The notes under the pieces were generated by a model that was not told where the DNA came from, ran no database searches, and saw nothing but the letters and a program-made list of their open reading frames with translations. Both the position numbers and the translations under genes were made by a program. From contig CM041465.1 of assembly GCA_023213395.1 (NCBI GenBank), positions 56,365,741-56,429,740 of the forward strand: 64,000 nucleotides of DNA, in the 5' to 3' direction. Numbering within the stretch: the stretch's first letter is position 1; every line of letters starts with the position of its first letter. Of the stretch, positions 48,027 through 59,612 are shown one piece after another. Source of the DNA: Cycas panzhihuaensis. Taxonomy: Eukaryota > Cycadophyta.

Positions 48027-49370
48027 TTATGTCTTGTTTTGGTAGATTTTCTCCAAGATACAATCTTCCTTGAGAGGCTCCTCACTTTCCAAATACAAAT
48101 CATCAATCGAAGGTAAAGTGAACTGGTCCTGTTCCTCATCTAGCATGGAGGGCTCAAAGAGTTTTAAGTATTCAGCATTTACTACTGAATATATTTGCAT
48201 ATAAGGTGGAAGATCAAGTTGGAAAGCATTGCCACCTACTTTTCTCAAAATCTTGAATGGTCCATACCTTATAGGTTTGAGTTTCTTACCTTCTCCTTTT
48301 AACCTCTCCTTGCTCAAGTATAACCATACTAAATCTCCTTCTTGGAAAGTACACTCTTGCCTATGCTTGTCATGTCTTTCCTTGTACTTTTTGAGTCCTT
48401 AGAAGTTGATCATGTACTTCTTTGTGGACTCTCCGGATCTTCTCCAAGTATCTTAAAGCCTTGTCATGCTCCTCCTTCTCTTTGCGGATCCTTCCTTAGC
48501 TTGCATGGAAAACTCCAAGTCAAATGGACTTTGAGGTAAGTATCCCAAACAAACTTCAAAAGGTGCTTTAGAGTGTGATGCATGCATTGCTCTATTAAAA
48601 GCAAATTATAGAAAAGCCAATGATTCATCCCAAGTCTTTGGATGCTTGGAATTGTATCCTCAATAGATGTACCAAAGTTACATTCACTACTTGGTTTGTC
48701 CATCTGTTTGAGGATGGAAACTTGTACTCCTCTTCAATTTGGTATCCATCATCTCCCATAGTGACTTCCAAAATGATGAAAGGAATCGAGTGTCCCGATC
48801 TGAAATGATGGAAGAAGGCAAGCCAAAATTCTTCCATACATGCTCGAAGAATAACTCAGCTGCTCTGTGCACTGTGATTGTCTTCTTACAAGGTATTAGA
48901 CATATCATTTTACTAAACCTATCTACAACAAAAAAAAGATAATCATGTCCCTTCCTAGTCATGGGAAGTCCCCCTAAAAAAATCAATGGAGATACTTTCC
49001 CAAGGCCTAGTGGGAATAGGTAGTGGTGTATACAATCCTAATTTTCTAGAAGAAGGCTTAGAAGTATTACACATTACACATCCTTTTACATATTTTTACA
49101 TCATTTTGCATTTTGGCCATACAACATATCTTCTCAAGTTTGCTAAAGTCTTCTCTATACCAAAGTGACCGGTACTTTAGAAGTATGGGCTTCTCTAAGC
49201 CACTTGATCTTGTCTCCTTTTGATGGAACATATTTGCTCCCCTTTGAAAAGTAGACCATCCTTCCAAGCAAGCCGGGAAGGTCTTCCTTCGCTAGGTTCT
49301 CTAATTCTTCCTTCAAAGCTTCATCTTCATGGTACAAGTCTTTGTACTCTTCATGATGCATTGGTTCCAC
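48027..49370 (-). pseudogene. Integrase of nested gypsy
   Basis: In sense: the N-terminal part (49370-49067) has RMVYFSKGSKYVPSKGDKIKWLREAH in pieces, with the His of the zinc finger at the end, and a C-rich HH-CC remainder in the next frame. The core (48986-48687) opens MIFLGGLPMTRKGHDYLFFV and contains ISDRDTRFLSSFWKSLW (second Asp) and STSFHPQTDGQT; the Glu follows downstream after a break. The tail (48317-48027) has IRYGPFKILRKVGGNAFQLD and VVNAEYLKLFEP, a GPY/F-type module. Behind it the frame breaks before the LTR, so a chromodomain or CR motif cannot be confirmed. It would integrate element DNA. There are frameshifts near 49060, 48650 and 48400. Confidence 0.9.
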
Positions 49371-49379
49371 CTACAAACT

Positions 49380-49952
49380 CATAAGAGAACTACAAACAAA
49401 AGTAGAAGAAGAAGTGGAACAAGGTGGTCTAGATAACATATCGGCAATTTTGTTATTAGATCCCTTTTTATACTTAATTACAATATTGAATTGTTGTAAA
49501 TAACTCATCCACTTCATGTGTCTTGCTTACTGTAATTTACTTTGAGTTTGTAAAATTGAAGAGGCTTATGATCGGTATGAACTACAACCTCTTTTAGAGC
49601 AAGTATGACCTCCAATGCTTGCATGCTTGATGAAGTGCGAACATTTCTCGATCATATGTTGGGTAGTTCTTCACTTGAGGGGTGAAGACTTCCGAATGGT
49701 ATGCAATAGGCTTCCCATCTTGAATAAGGACAGCTCCCATCGCATTTCCACTCGCATCGACCGACTTCAAAAGGCCTTTGCAAATTTGGCATTGCTAAAA
49801 CCGGTGCTTCACAAATTTTCTTCTTTAAAAGAAGAAAGGCTTCTTCCTCCTTGGAACCCCAAGTAAACTTTCTACTAGATTTTGTCAATCCATGTAGAGG
49901 TCTTTGCAACTGTGAGAAATGAAGAATGAACTTTCTCAAGTATTGACAAGCT
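49380..49952 (-). pseudogene. RNase H of nested gypsy
   Basis: The segment 49939-49652 starts with MRKFILHFSQLQRPLHGLTK and KFTWGSKEEEAFLLLKKKIC, the RT connection of gypsy Pol. It continues with APVLAMPNLQRPFEV; the first Asp region follows in a shifted frame. Later parts correspond to the 'DHKPLxY' segment near 49560 on the minus strand. Frameshifts are visible near 49770 and 49650. Confidence 0.8.
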
Positions 49953-50586
49953 CTAAAAACTTCTCACCTCTGTGATGTTTGTTGGCCTAGGCCATTTGAG
50001 GATGGCTTGAGTCTTGAGTGGATCAATGCTCAACTTTCCTCCTCCAACCACAAAGCCTAAGAAGATCAAGTTCTCCTTGCCAAATTCACACTTCTTCACA
50101 TTAAGCTTCAAATGATGCTTAGCCATAGTCTTTAAAACTTCTTCTATGTGTTGTAAATGTTCCTCCCATGTGTTGCTAAAAATCAAAATGTCATCAAGAT
50201 AGACAACAACAAAATTATCCAAGTAAGGCCTTAATATTTTATTCATTAGCCTCATGAATGTTGCAGGAGCATTACACAATCCGAAAGGCATAACCATCCA
50301 TTCAAAGAGTCCTTGCTTTGTTTTGAAGGTCTTCCATGTGTCCTCCTCCTTGACCCTAACTTGGTGATAACCACTTTTTAAATCCAATTTAGTGAAATAA
50401 CAAGCATCTTTGAATTTGATCAAGCAAATCATCTATCTGAGGCAAAGGGTAGCGATTTTTAATTGTAATTTTATTCAAAGCACGAAAATCTATACACATT
50501 CTCCATCCTCCATCCTTCTTAGGCACCAAGACAATTGGTGACCCATAAGGTGAACATGAAGGTATTATGACCCCTTGATCAAGCAA
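49953..50586 (-). pseudogene. Reverse transcriptase of nested gypsy
   Basis: Two overlapping frames. 50586-50389 holds [40 protein letters not shown] and [12 protein letters not shown]. The other, 50432-49953, holds [39 protein letters not shown], the catalytic VVYLDDILIFS with both Asp, and FLGFVVGGGKLSIDP. A single frameshift near 50420 separates an otherwise well-preserved gypsy RT. Confidence 0.95.
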
Positions 50587-51124
50587 CTCCTCAACTTGCC
50601 TCTTTATCTCATTATTTTCTACAATGGAGTGCTATACAAAGCAACATTAGGTAATGGTGCATCTCCTACAAGAGTGATTTCATGCTCTATTTTCTCTTTG
50701 GTGGAAGCCCATCAACATGTTGAAATAGAATATCATACCTTGTCTTTAACTCCTCAATTTGTTGCATTTGTTTAGGTGATATAAGAAGAGTGTGAGTAGA
50801 AGGACCTTCTTCATCTCTTGGCTCTTCTTTTCTCCTTACCATTAAGATGACAAATTTACCACATGCATTGATCATCCTTTTTGCTTGAGTAGCTGAAATT
50901 AATGCTATCTTATCCAAGTGCTTCTTTGTGGCCTTTATGATGAAGCCCTTGTTATCCTTCATCAATCGATACTTTCTCTCCCTTCGATAGAAGAGTGCAT
51001 CTCGATCCCACAAGTAGGGACTTCCAAGTACAACATGGAATACATCCAGTGGCACCACATCACATATTACCTCATCAACAAAATCATTAGTGATGGAAAA
51101 TTTAAGTGTACATTGCTTTGATAT
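50587..51124 (-). pseudogene. Gag-Pol linker region of nested gypsy
   Basis: The 123-codon stretch 51058-50687 has VPLDVFHVVLGSPYLWDRDA, the segment behind the gypsy protease (LGxxWL in relatives), and KRMINACGKFVILMV. It ends with RYDILFQHVDGLPPKR, the conserved lead-in to RT (FxDVFxxxPxGLPPxR). The protease start is at about 51290. Confidence 0.85.
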
Positions 51125-52420
51125 TTACATTTCCACATCTTTATGGATCCAACCAAGAGGATATGGATGAGGGTGAGGAGTAGTTACCAAACCAATGCTC
51201 TTTACCAAACTTTCTGAGATCAAATTCTTTTGGCTTCCTGGATCTATAATGGCACCAATCATACTATTTCCCACTTGAAGCTTCAAGTGAAATAGTTCCT
51301 CCCTTGTAGCATCATCTTCATAATTTGTAAGTAGAGTGACCTTCTCTTCTTCTCCTTCACTTTGAATCTCCACCTCAGAAAGTAGTGCTTTCCCTTTTTC
51401 CTTCTTTCTTAATTCCATATCCTTGATATGCTTCGGCTTTAGTTCTGGATGCAACTTCCAACACTTTGCTGTAATATGACCACTAATATCACAATGCTCA
51501 CAATAGTTAGAACTTTTAACAAAATTAGTTCTTTTCTTCTTTCCTTCTTGCCTTTTTGATGAGTACAATTTAGGATTCTTTTCATACTTATTAGAAGTAA
51601 AAGTAGAATCTTTATACATGAATGTAGATTTCTTACTTTTACTTTCTATTGCCATAGCCATCCTACTTGCTTCTCCAATGGATTGAACCTTAAAAAGCCT
51701 TAGTTCCTTCCTTATGTATTCATGTAATCCTCCAATGAATTTCATAAGAGTGATATGTTCATCCATATTAATACCAAGTAGCATGCCATGCCTAAAAAAT
51801 AAGAAGTATAGTCTTGGACACTTACACCTCTCCCTTGGTGTAAATATTGCCAAGTGACCCATTGGTCTTCCTCATGACCTATGGGGTAGAATTGCTTCTT
51901 TATTATTTTCTTAAAATCCCTCCATGAAAAAGAAGATACATCATGAGTCTTCAAAAATGCATTCCACCATATCAATGCATGTTTACACATCTTGAGCCTA
52001 GCAAATGAAAGCTTTTGAGCATTACTATAAGCATAGATTGTGAAGTAGGTTTCAAGTTGATCCAACCAATGGTCCAACTTTTCAGCATTTACCTCTCCAT
52101 CATAAGTTGGAATATCCAACTTTGCCTCCACCTTGAAGGGTTGATGAGATGAAGTACCCTTGCTTTCTTCAAAAGAGTGCTTTAAAGTCTCCTCCTCTTC
52201 CTCTTCATGGTCGTGGTCATATGTGGATCCTCCTTCAAATTCCTTCTCTTTGCCTTTTCCTTTGACTAGAGGTAGAAGGTGGGGCATCATTTGCATCAAG
52301 GCTTCTACGTTCTTCTCAAGCCTTTCAAATCTAATTTCTCCATCTTCTTTTTGACCATGGTGCTTGGATTCTTTCTTTGTCTTCTTGGTGATTGCAACAC
52401 AAGAAAGTCTTCACCTTTCT
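51125..52420 (-). pseudogene. Gag and protease start of nested gypsy
   Basis: In sense, an acidic N-terminus (HDHEEEEEETLKHSF) is followed by KLDIPTYDGEVNAEKLDHWL and LETYFTIYAYSNAQKLSFAR, the Retrotrans_gag core with LIWWNAFL. After a frameshift near 51800 the second stretch (51862-51125) has IGEASRMAMAIESK, then the zinc knuckle YCEHCDISGHITAKCWKLHP (CCHC intact). The protease motif IGAIIDPGSQKNLISESLV has the catalytic Asp but DPG in place of DSG/DTG. The upstream frame is open to about 52420 with KKESKHHGQKEDG; the true start was not identified. Confidence 0.9.
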
Positions 52421-52469
52421 CTTTGTATCCTTTCCTTGTTTGTACCATTCAAGTCCCTACAACAAAGAT

Positions 52470-52489
52470 CGAGGCTCGATACCAAAATA
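52470..52489 (-). promoter_or_regulatory. Primer-binding site of nested gypsy
   Basis: The minus strand reads tattttggtatcgagcctc after the LTR; tggtatcgagcc is the tRNA-iMet site tggtatcagagcc with one base missing. Confidence 0.75.
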
Positions 52490-53541
52490 TGATCCCAAAA
52501 GAGCTTAGTTGGTGAAGAAATCAATTATCAACCTTTCCTCCTTGAGATCCTGGGAGTTAGTGTAGAAAGCTCAATAACATCAAAACAATAATGAGCCCAT
52601 GAAAGGAAAATTCTACACCAAATCAATTATTCTTAACATTGATCCAAAAGTATGATGAGTAATACTTTTATTAAACCATGAAAATCTCCATTTAATGGTG
52701 GAGAAATCAACTAGCAAAAGAATGGTAAAATTACAAGGAGTAAATGTTACAATTATACCATAAGGGGGATTTCAACCCTCCAAATGCTTCTCCAAGGATG
52801 CTTCCCAAGTCAAGTCTCCAAGAACCACCTCTCCAACCTGTAGAAGGGCTCAATTTATAGAAAGAAACATGAATTGCATGTTTAACAAGTGGCAATCATG
52901 CAAGTATAACCACTAACCACCAGAATGCATGTTGTCCAAGTGGCCTTCATACAATTCTTAAAAAGTTACAGTTTGTAATAGATATTAACGTACTCCAATT
53001 TAGCTCAAATTTTGTACACATATAGGAACGTATGTCCCCTCATCTTCCTCAAATTTTCATCTCATTTGGATGTCATTTGACTACATTTTTATTCATTTAG
53101 TAATAATATGTATTTGCTATTTTTCTGCTGTCCAAGTGGCCTTCATACAATTCATGAAAGTTGCGGCTTGTAACTGACCTTAACGGACTCCAATTTAGCT
53201 CCAATTTTGTACATGTATAGGAACGTATGTCTCGTCCGCTTCCTCAAAAGTTTAGCTCATTTTGATGTCATTTGGCCATGTTTCTATTCATATAATTAAA
53301 ATATATATTTTCTATTTTTTACGCTAGCGTGGGATTAATTTTTATGCAAAGACAAGGCTTGAACTCTAATCAAATGATATTTTCTGAACCCCACCTTTTG
53401 TACACATCTAGTGAGATGTGTCTTATCCCTTTAAACAAAATTTCATAGAGTTTTGATACCATTTGGCCATATCTCTTTTAGTTATGCCAATGCCTAGCAT
53501 TTTCCGCATCCTGTAAACATATGGTAGATCCTCCTGGATCA
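52490..53541 (-). repeat. 5' LTR of nested gypsy
   Basis: 1052 bp, nearly identical to 46831-47881, with the same 196-base internal duplication (starting at 52934 and 53130). Confidence 0.95.
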
Positions 53542-53546
53542 TCCCC

Positions 53547-53999
53547 CCTTACTTCGCCAACTCATTTTGCTTGGTTAGTTTGATTGCACACATCATAACC
53601 TCTTCCCTTTGGTTATTTCCTTTGTGCTCTACAGTTTTCTGCCTAGCCGGGTAACTAAGGAGATCTCATTCGTAGGCCATTCACTCGCCTACCTTTTCCT
53701 TGTTTCCCTATGCTCTAGGGAAACCCTTGAAGGGTTCTCTCCTTCCCCTTTTGGCCATCCAAGGGTGGGAGGATCCTTCCCTTAGGTCAACCCAGGCTAA
53801 CCCTACACCTCTTCTCTTCTTGCTTGAAGTGGGGAACCACTTCCAAGTAGTTAGATACCATCTGCAAGTCCTGAACTTGTGCTCTGGCGCACGGGGTGCC
53901 CTGCGTGGTATTTACCTCACTTGTAGGTCTTTCCTCCATTGTGCCATCGACCACCTTTACCATTCTTACTTAGTTAGGTAGCTATCCTGTAGATGCACA
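53547..53999 (+). repeat. 5' LTR of Tat/Ogre element, right part
   Basis: Resumes after the tcccc duplication and ends at ...gatgcaca. Blocks such as 'ccccttttggccatccaaggg' recur in the diverged copy near 1210-1230. Confidence 0.75.
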
Positions 54000-54004
54000 T
54001 CCGC

Positions 54005-54024
54005 TGGTGACTATACTAGGGATC
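54005..54024 (+). promoter_or_regulatory. Primer-binding region of Tat/Ogre element
   Basis: tggtgactatactagggatc resembles the tggcgactctgctgggga-type sequence found just inside 5' LTRs of Tat/Ogre elements. The exact tRNA is not determined. Confidence 0.65.
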
Positions 54025-54257
54025 TGTAAGTAAGGGAGCTAGTTTCTGCTCTTTTCTGTTGGTTTTGCTACCTCTTTGTGGTTTTCTCCTACTTCATTCT
54101 CTTCGTTGGGCAGTCCCTAATATGTGTGCCTTTTCCTTTTCCTAACAGTGTTGGTTGACCTTGTATGTGATGCTTCTCTCATCGCTTACGTGGTCTACCT
54201 CCATTATTAGAAGACCCCGAGTATCACCCTCTTCCTTTATCATATTCTAATTTTACT

Positions 54258-56460
54258 ATGGAGGGATACTCTTCTGATTGGGCCTACCACACTTCAACTT
54301 TGGAAACCCATAATTTTCCTTCTTCTATTTCGGGATCTACCCAAGAGGGTGATGATCCCATCTACTACCTGGCTGACCAACATCACCCGCTTGACACCCA
54401 TCCCTCTACCCATGTAGTAGAAGGATCCTTTCCTCTTGAGATTTACCACTCAGCTGGTAACTCTTATAAGGAATGTCCCGAGGGATCCACTTCATTCGAG
54501 GTCCTGTCTACCTCTTATGAGCATGTGGGCACCCCTCCTGTCGATGTGGTTGAAGCTCTTAATGAGTGCTATCGTGCCACTCATTTCCAACCACATCCTA
54601 GATGGTTTGAGGATGCTTTTCATGGAGGAGCCTTTTCTTCTTCCACTTCTCCTCCGCTTGCCTCATCCTCATCTACTCTTCCTGTAACAACCAATCCCTT
54701 CGTGCCTATGCATGTGTCCCGCTTCTTTCCTATTCCTGTTGTGGGGACACATGTTATACCTTCTATTCCTCACCAAGGTCCTAGTGTTTCAGGATCTTCC
54801 CATGGTATGTCTTTTCCTCAGTTAAAGGTTAGTATACCCTTCCCTAGCCAAACCAATGTGCCATCCCCCAATGTGGCACATACCTTCCCTAGTAGGCTTG
54901 TCCGTCCTACTAACCCTCTAACCATTAGTCATGTGGGACCCGCTCCCACACACCCTTAAAATCAACATGTTGATGCTTCCTTTTACATCCCTCTAGGGTA
55001 TACTTCTCAACCTTAGGGGCAGGGTAGAGGAAGTCACCTCCTAACTTATGGAGTGGATCCGCTACACCATATGGGATTACTCCACCTATGGGTGGCCCAT
55101 TTGGGCAAAACTCAGTTCCACATCCACCTTTTCTGTCATCTAGCGCAGTCCCTTCTACCATGCCTTCACAAGGGAACCCAACTCCCTTCCAAGGCACTTA
55201 TCCTCAAGCCCCTTTTCCGCAAGGGGTGTTTCCTCAAGGAGGGATGGGTGTTCCGCCCCCATCTACTCCTTATTCACTAGCTGCTATGTCATTCATTAAC
55301 CCTATGGTCCAGACAAGGGTACGTCCCTTCATGGACTATAGATCAACACCTTTATCCATTGAGGCATTAAGAACCAATATGCCGCCTCATCCTCCTGAAG
55401 TTCCTAGATTTGATGGAACTTCGTCGCAAGACCCAGTGAAACATGTGCGTAGCTTTTCTATGGCATGTATCAATTATTGGGCTTACGACCACATTCTAAT
55501 GAAATTATTCCCACAATCCTTATAGGGTGACACCCTTAAGTGGTTTTACCATCTCCCTGCCCACTCCATCTATTCATTCTAGTAATTGGTAGATGAGTTT
55601 ATCAATTACTTTGATGTAGCCCATCCATTTGAGAGCGGAATGAAATCACTCCTTTTGCTCAAACAAGGTCACGATGAAATGAACCGTGACTTTGTGTGGC
55701 AATTCCATGACTTGCTTCACTCCACTAAGGCAACGTTGCCTGAGGAGTTGAAGCAAGATCTCTTCGTTAACGTACTTCGTCCCGAAGTGCATGTGGAAGT
55801 CCTTAAAATGGGGGTGACCACATGTGACTCTGCGATTGCTAAGTGCTTAGCATTGGATGCTATTGAGATCTAAGCTGGTCTCAAGAAACCTCTTAAGCCC
55901 TCACAGCGACATGAGACACCACCTTCAACTAAAGATACCAAACCTTCGCAACTTGCTAGGTCTTCCTCTCACCCAGCCGAGAGGACCTTGGACCCCCTCA
56001 CATCTGCCATACGCTTGTTTGAGCGTATGATGAAGGAGCTTAAACTCCAAGCCCCTTCATCCCCAACATCTAATAAACAAGTCCAACAAACAACTCAAGC
56101 TCCCCTCTCTAAGAATGGAAATGCCTAGTCCTCTCAAATGAGGAAGTTAGATCCCCCGCTTGAGAAGAAGTGGTGCTCTATTAATGGGGAGTGCTTCCAC
56201 GATGACTTGCATTGTAGGGCCCAGCATCCTAAGGATGCCCCTTAACGTGACTCTTCCCCTAAACGGGCCATAAGGCCTAATTTAGATCGACCAGTTCACA
56301 AGGATCCATTCCCAAAACATGGGGAACACGATTGTAATACCTAATCTAAGAATAACCAGAACCAAGGGAGATCGCCTAATTCTCATCCTTCCCATGATAA
56401 AGGGAAGGGTACCCAAGATTTATCCTCTTCCTCCCGTTCCCCTAGCCATCATACCCCATC
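54258..56460 (+). pseudogene. Tat/Ogre gag
   Basis: The N-terminal 233 codons (54258-54959) are Pro/Ser-rich without known motifs (MEGYSSDWAYHTSTLE at the start). After frame changes, 55088-55525 has MDYRSTPLSIEALRTNMPPH, EVPRFDGTSSQDPVKHVRSF and MKLFPQSL, then a stop where Gln or similar is expected. 55586-55873 has INYFDVAHPFESGMKSLLLL, KQGHDEMNRDFVWQFHDLL and TTCDSAIAKCLALDAIEI, the Gag core of this lineage. Near 56170 a Cys/His cluster, WCSINGECFHDDLHC, may be a variant zinc knuckle. The same Gag is present inverted at 16505-18507. Gag forms the particle and binds RNA. At least one frameshift and several stops inactivate it. Confidence 0.88.
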
Positions 56461-57754
56461 ACCTTCGTAGCCCCAGAATAAGGGGAAGAAGGTGATCCAG
56501 TTGCTTGAAGCTACTCCTTCTTATACCCTTACGCGGTCTCAAGCCGCTAAGGAAGCAACATGTGCTTCTTCTTCTGCTCCTTTCGACCCTCTTCTGGAGA
56601 ACCCTCCTCCAAAAATACCTCTCTTCCCCAAGGCCATTCTTATGTGCCTAGGTCACTATGATTTCTGAAGGGCACTTACCCAGCCTACCGCAAAGGGTAA
56701 GCCATTCTCTATCGTAGACGAGCTTCATACTGTTGTTTCAGGAATGTCCTTGATGGACGTTTTGAGGAGTTGCCCTGAGCAGCGGGACCTCCTCGTGGAA
56801 GCTTTAGGGTCGAATGACATGCCTGTTCATGCTTTAGGTATTACCCAAAGTCGCGAACCCATTATTTTATTTGATCCTAAGGACCTTTCTCCTGCAGGTG
56901 AAAGGGAACGTCAATGGAACTTCCCATTCATTATTACTATCGATACATCAGATTGTACCCTTCAAAGGACCATTGTTGACAATAGTTCTTTCGTGAACAC
57001 CATGCCCTTGCATGTCATGTAAGAGCTTGGTATTTCTACCTTGGAACCTATTCCATGGCGATGCCAAGGTTATGACGGTAGCGAGAAGACCCCTCTAGGA
57101 TTTATCGTGACTCCGCTCACCCTCGAGGGCAAGATTATCCTCACCAATGTTGTAGTTCTCAACATCGACGTCAATTACAACCTCCTTCTAGGTTGTCCAT
57201 GGCTCAACCAAATGTGAGCCATGTGTTCGGCTCTTTGGGAACAACTTAAATTCGTCTATGATGGGCAAATGAGAGTGGTTCCTCGCGAACGCCCACTTAC
57301 CAAGCAAACTCGTTCTGCTAATCAGGCCAACCAAGGTCCTTCTACGCATGCCTCAGCTTGCTCTATTGGTATACCTAATCTGTCAGAAGAAGATCCCATA
57401 TCTTCTTTCCCTAGTCTCACGTGTTTTGCTTCTATTAGCGTTGGGAGCTATGGGTACCTTATTTCATTTAGTGACGATGAGTCGTACGACGAAGATGAGG
57501 ATTGTCTCCACCTGGTCTCTTTCCTTCGCACCAGTAGGTTGCACCCATCTCATTCTAGATCTCTATCTAGAACCCCTTTTAGTGGGACTAGCCACTCCTA
57601 CGTGTCACATGTCATTACTCGTGTTAACTTGTCCATCATCAGTTCTTCTCCCTTATCACCTCCCACAGGTGATGGTTTCGAAGAACTGGCTTTCGCTTCT
57701 TCCAAAGAGCCCCCTTTTGACTCTCCTTCAGAGTCTCGTGAGGAAGTTAGGTAG
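56461..57754 (+). pseudogene. Tat/Ogre protease region
   Basis: The 92-codon stretch 56744-57022 reaches ITIDTSDCTLQRTIVDNSSF and VNTMPLHVM, corresponding to the family VxxVLIDNGSSxNVMP. The catalytic Asp is kept but the Gly is Ser. After a stop, LEPIPWRCQGYDGSEKTPLG and NYNLLLGCPWLNQM complete the retropepsin fold (LLGRPWxH in relatives). The following 177 codons (57221-57754) are a Ser/Pro- and acid-rich linker to RT with no recognisable motif. The protease would cleave the polyprotein. Confidence 0.85.
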
Positions 57755-57829
57755 CTCAGCAACCATCATGGTCCCACTGCCTCTACCTCCTCTAGTACTT
57801 CGTCTACTCAGAGTAAGGTCATCCATGAG

Positions 57830-58980
57830 GTGGATTACTTTAAGGATGATAAAGCCCTACTCGAGCACCTAGTAGGCTTCGTGCCTAAGTTGCCTTCTGG
57901 CCACCACATGCTTGGTCACCAGAAGATCCTTGCGGTTGGATCCACACTTACTGATCCAACCCCATCTCCTATTCCACCTCCTCTTGTTGACCTTGCCCCT
58001 CTCCACTTTAAGGAGGGTAATGCCATGTGCATGGGGGCAACCCAAGACATAGTCTTGGCCCCTGGCAAGGTCATTAAGGTTGGGATGGAATGTTCTCTTG
58101 ATGAAGTAAGGGAGTACTCCCTTTTATTCCAGGAGTTTTAGGATGTTTTTGCATGGGATTATGCTGACATGAAGGGAATCAACCCCTCCACTATCACCCA
58201 TAATCTCACTACCATCCCTGGCGCATACTGTCGCGCGGCGTCCCCTTCACCCAAAGCTCTCAGCCGCCATCAAGATGGAGGTTGAGAAGCTTTTGGACAC
58301 TGGGTTCATTACTTCCATTGACTATCCCAAGTGGGTCTCCAATATCGTCCCCATTGCTAAAAAGAATGGGGTGATTCATATATATACCGATTTCTGCAAC
58401 ATTAATAATGCTTATCCTAAAGAGAACTTCCCGCTCCCCTTCATCGATCAAATTATTAATTGTACGACTAGATTCAAAGTCATGTCCTTAATGGATAGCT
58501 TCTCTGGCTATAACCAAATTTAGATTTGTCCTTAAGACCATCACAAGATGACCTTCACCACACCATGGGGTACCTTTACCTGCAAGGTAATACCCTTTGG
58601 CCTTAAAAATGCAGGTGCTACTTACTAGAGAGCCATGCATTTCATCTTCCATGACCTCATCAATAACACGTTGGAGGTCTTCATGGATGATATGATGGGC
58701 CTCTCCCGTGTCAGGGCCCATCATCCCTCTAACTTGCGGGCCATTTTTTCATGATGCCACAAGCATCATGTTAGTCTAAATCTGCTTAAGTGCATGTTTG
58801 CCATTACCTTAGGCAAACTCCTTGGGTTCCTTGTGTCCAAACAAGGAATTCATATTGATCCTGACAAGGTTAGGGCAATCCTTGATATGCCGCCTCCTAG
58901 GACCCAATGATAGATTAAGTCGTTCCTACGTAGGCTCAATTTTCTCAGGTGCTTCTTAGCAGACTTCGCTGTAAGTGCTA
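57830..58980 (+). pseudogene. Tat/Ogre reverse transcriptase
   Basis: The lead-in has EYSLLFQEF and, after a stop, DVFAWDYADMKGI (about 58142), the Tat/Ogre motif before RT (FAWxYxDMPGxxP). RT follows: VEKLLDTGFITSIDYPKWVS, NIVPIAKKNGVIHIYTDFCN, KENFPLPFIDQI and MSLMDSFSGYNQI, which keeps the first catalytic Asp (LMDxFSGYNQI). The catalytic box near 58680 reads VFMDDMM with both Asp. Then NLLKCMFAITLGKLLGFLVS and IHIDPDKVRAIL. The frame changes near 58250 and stops occur, for example at 58522 and 58756. Confidence 0.92.
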
Positions 58981-59612
58981 AACCCCTTACAAACCTATTG
59001 AAGAAGGGAGCTCCTTTTACTTGGTCTAACAAGACCCAAAAGACCTTTGAAAGACTCAAGGAAGCCCTTGCTTCCACTCCTATGCTGGCGCCTCCTCGAT
59101 TCAATAAGCCCTTCGTCCTATACACCTCGATGACTGACGAATCCTTGGGCACTATGTTAGCTCCAGAAGATGACTCAGGAATTGAGAGAGCTATTTATTT
59201 AATCAGTCACACCCTCGTGGCTGCTGAACTTAACTATTCTCCTGCCGAGAAGGAGTGTCTCTCCTTGGTCCATATGACCAAGAAGTTTAGACACTACTTA
59301 CTTGGAAACACCATCAAGGTGATCGTCCAATCTGATCCCTTGTGCTACTTGCTCACTCGTTTAGATTTGATGGGTAGGGCTGGTGGTTGGGCTGTCCTAC
59401 TTCAAGAATTTGACCTTCATATCATTAACTGGAAATCAAAGAAGGGAATGGTAGTGGCTGAGCAACTCATAGATGCCCCTATTCCTAAATCTTTTGGTGC
59501 TCCCGTCGATGATTCTCTCCCTAATGAGTCCATCTTGATGATTCAGGATATCTCTCCTCATCCACTCATCGATAATGAGTGGTATGGTGATATAGTGCGG
59601 TATCTCACATAA
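58981..59612 (+). pseudogene. Tat/Ogre RNase H (first copy)
   Basis: A continuous 204-codon stretch from 58998: MKKGAPFTWSNKTQKTFERL, FVLYTSMTDESLGTMLAPED, ERAIYLISHTLVAAELNYSP, AEKECLSLVHMTKKFRHYLL. It continues to LTRLDLMGRAGGWAVLLQEF, then DLHIINWKSKKGMVVAEQLI where the family has (I)KGQALADxLA. This text is diagnostic for the Tat/Ogre lineage. It degrades genomic RNA after minus-strand synthesis. It is one of the best preserved parts of the element. Confidence 0.94.

Larger units (their letters stand above)
46831..53541 (-). mobile_element. Complete gypsy retrotransposon nested in the Tat/Ogre LTR
   Basis: A 6711-bp element in minus orientation with LTRs at 46831-47881 and 52490-53541. 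The 5-bp target duplication tcccc is present on both sides (46826-46830, 53542-53546). Both LTRs begin tgatcccaaa and end ggatca. The primer-binding site lies beside the right LTR and the polypurine tract beside the left one. The order is gag, protease, RT, RNase H, integrase. The LTRs show only scattered differences (about five in the first 400 bases by eye), and long open stretches survive, so this is one of the youngest insertions here. A chromovirus-like assignment is likely from the integrase tail but not proven. Confidence 0.95.

Noticed and set aside
54925-55197. 90-codon minus-strand frame opposite gag
   Set aside because: Shadow of the Tat/Ogre gag; no motif of its own.
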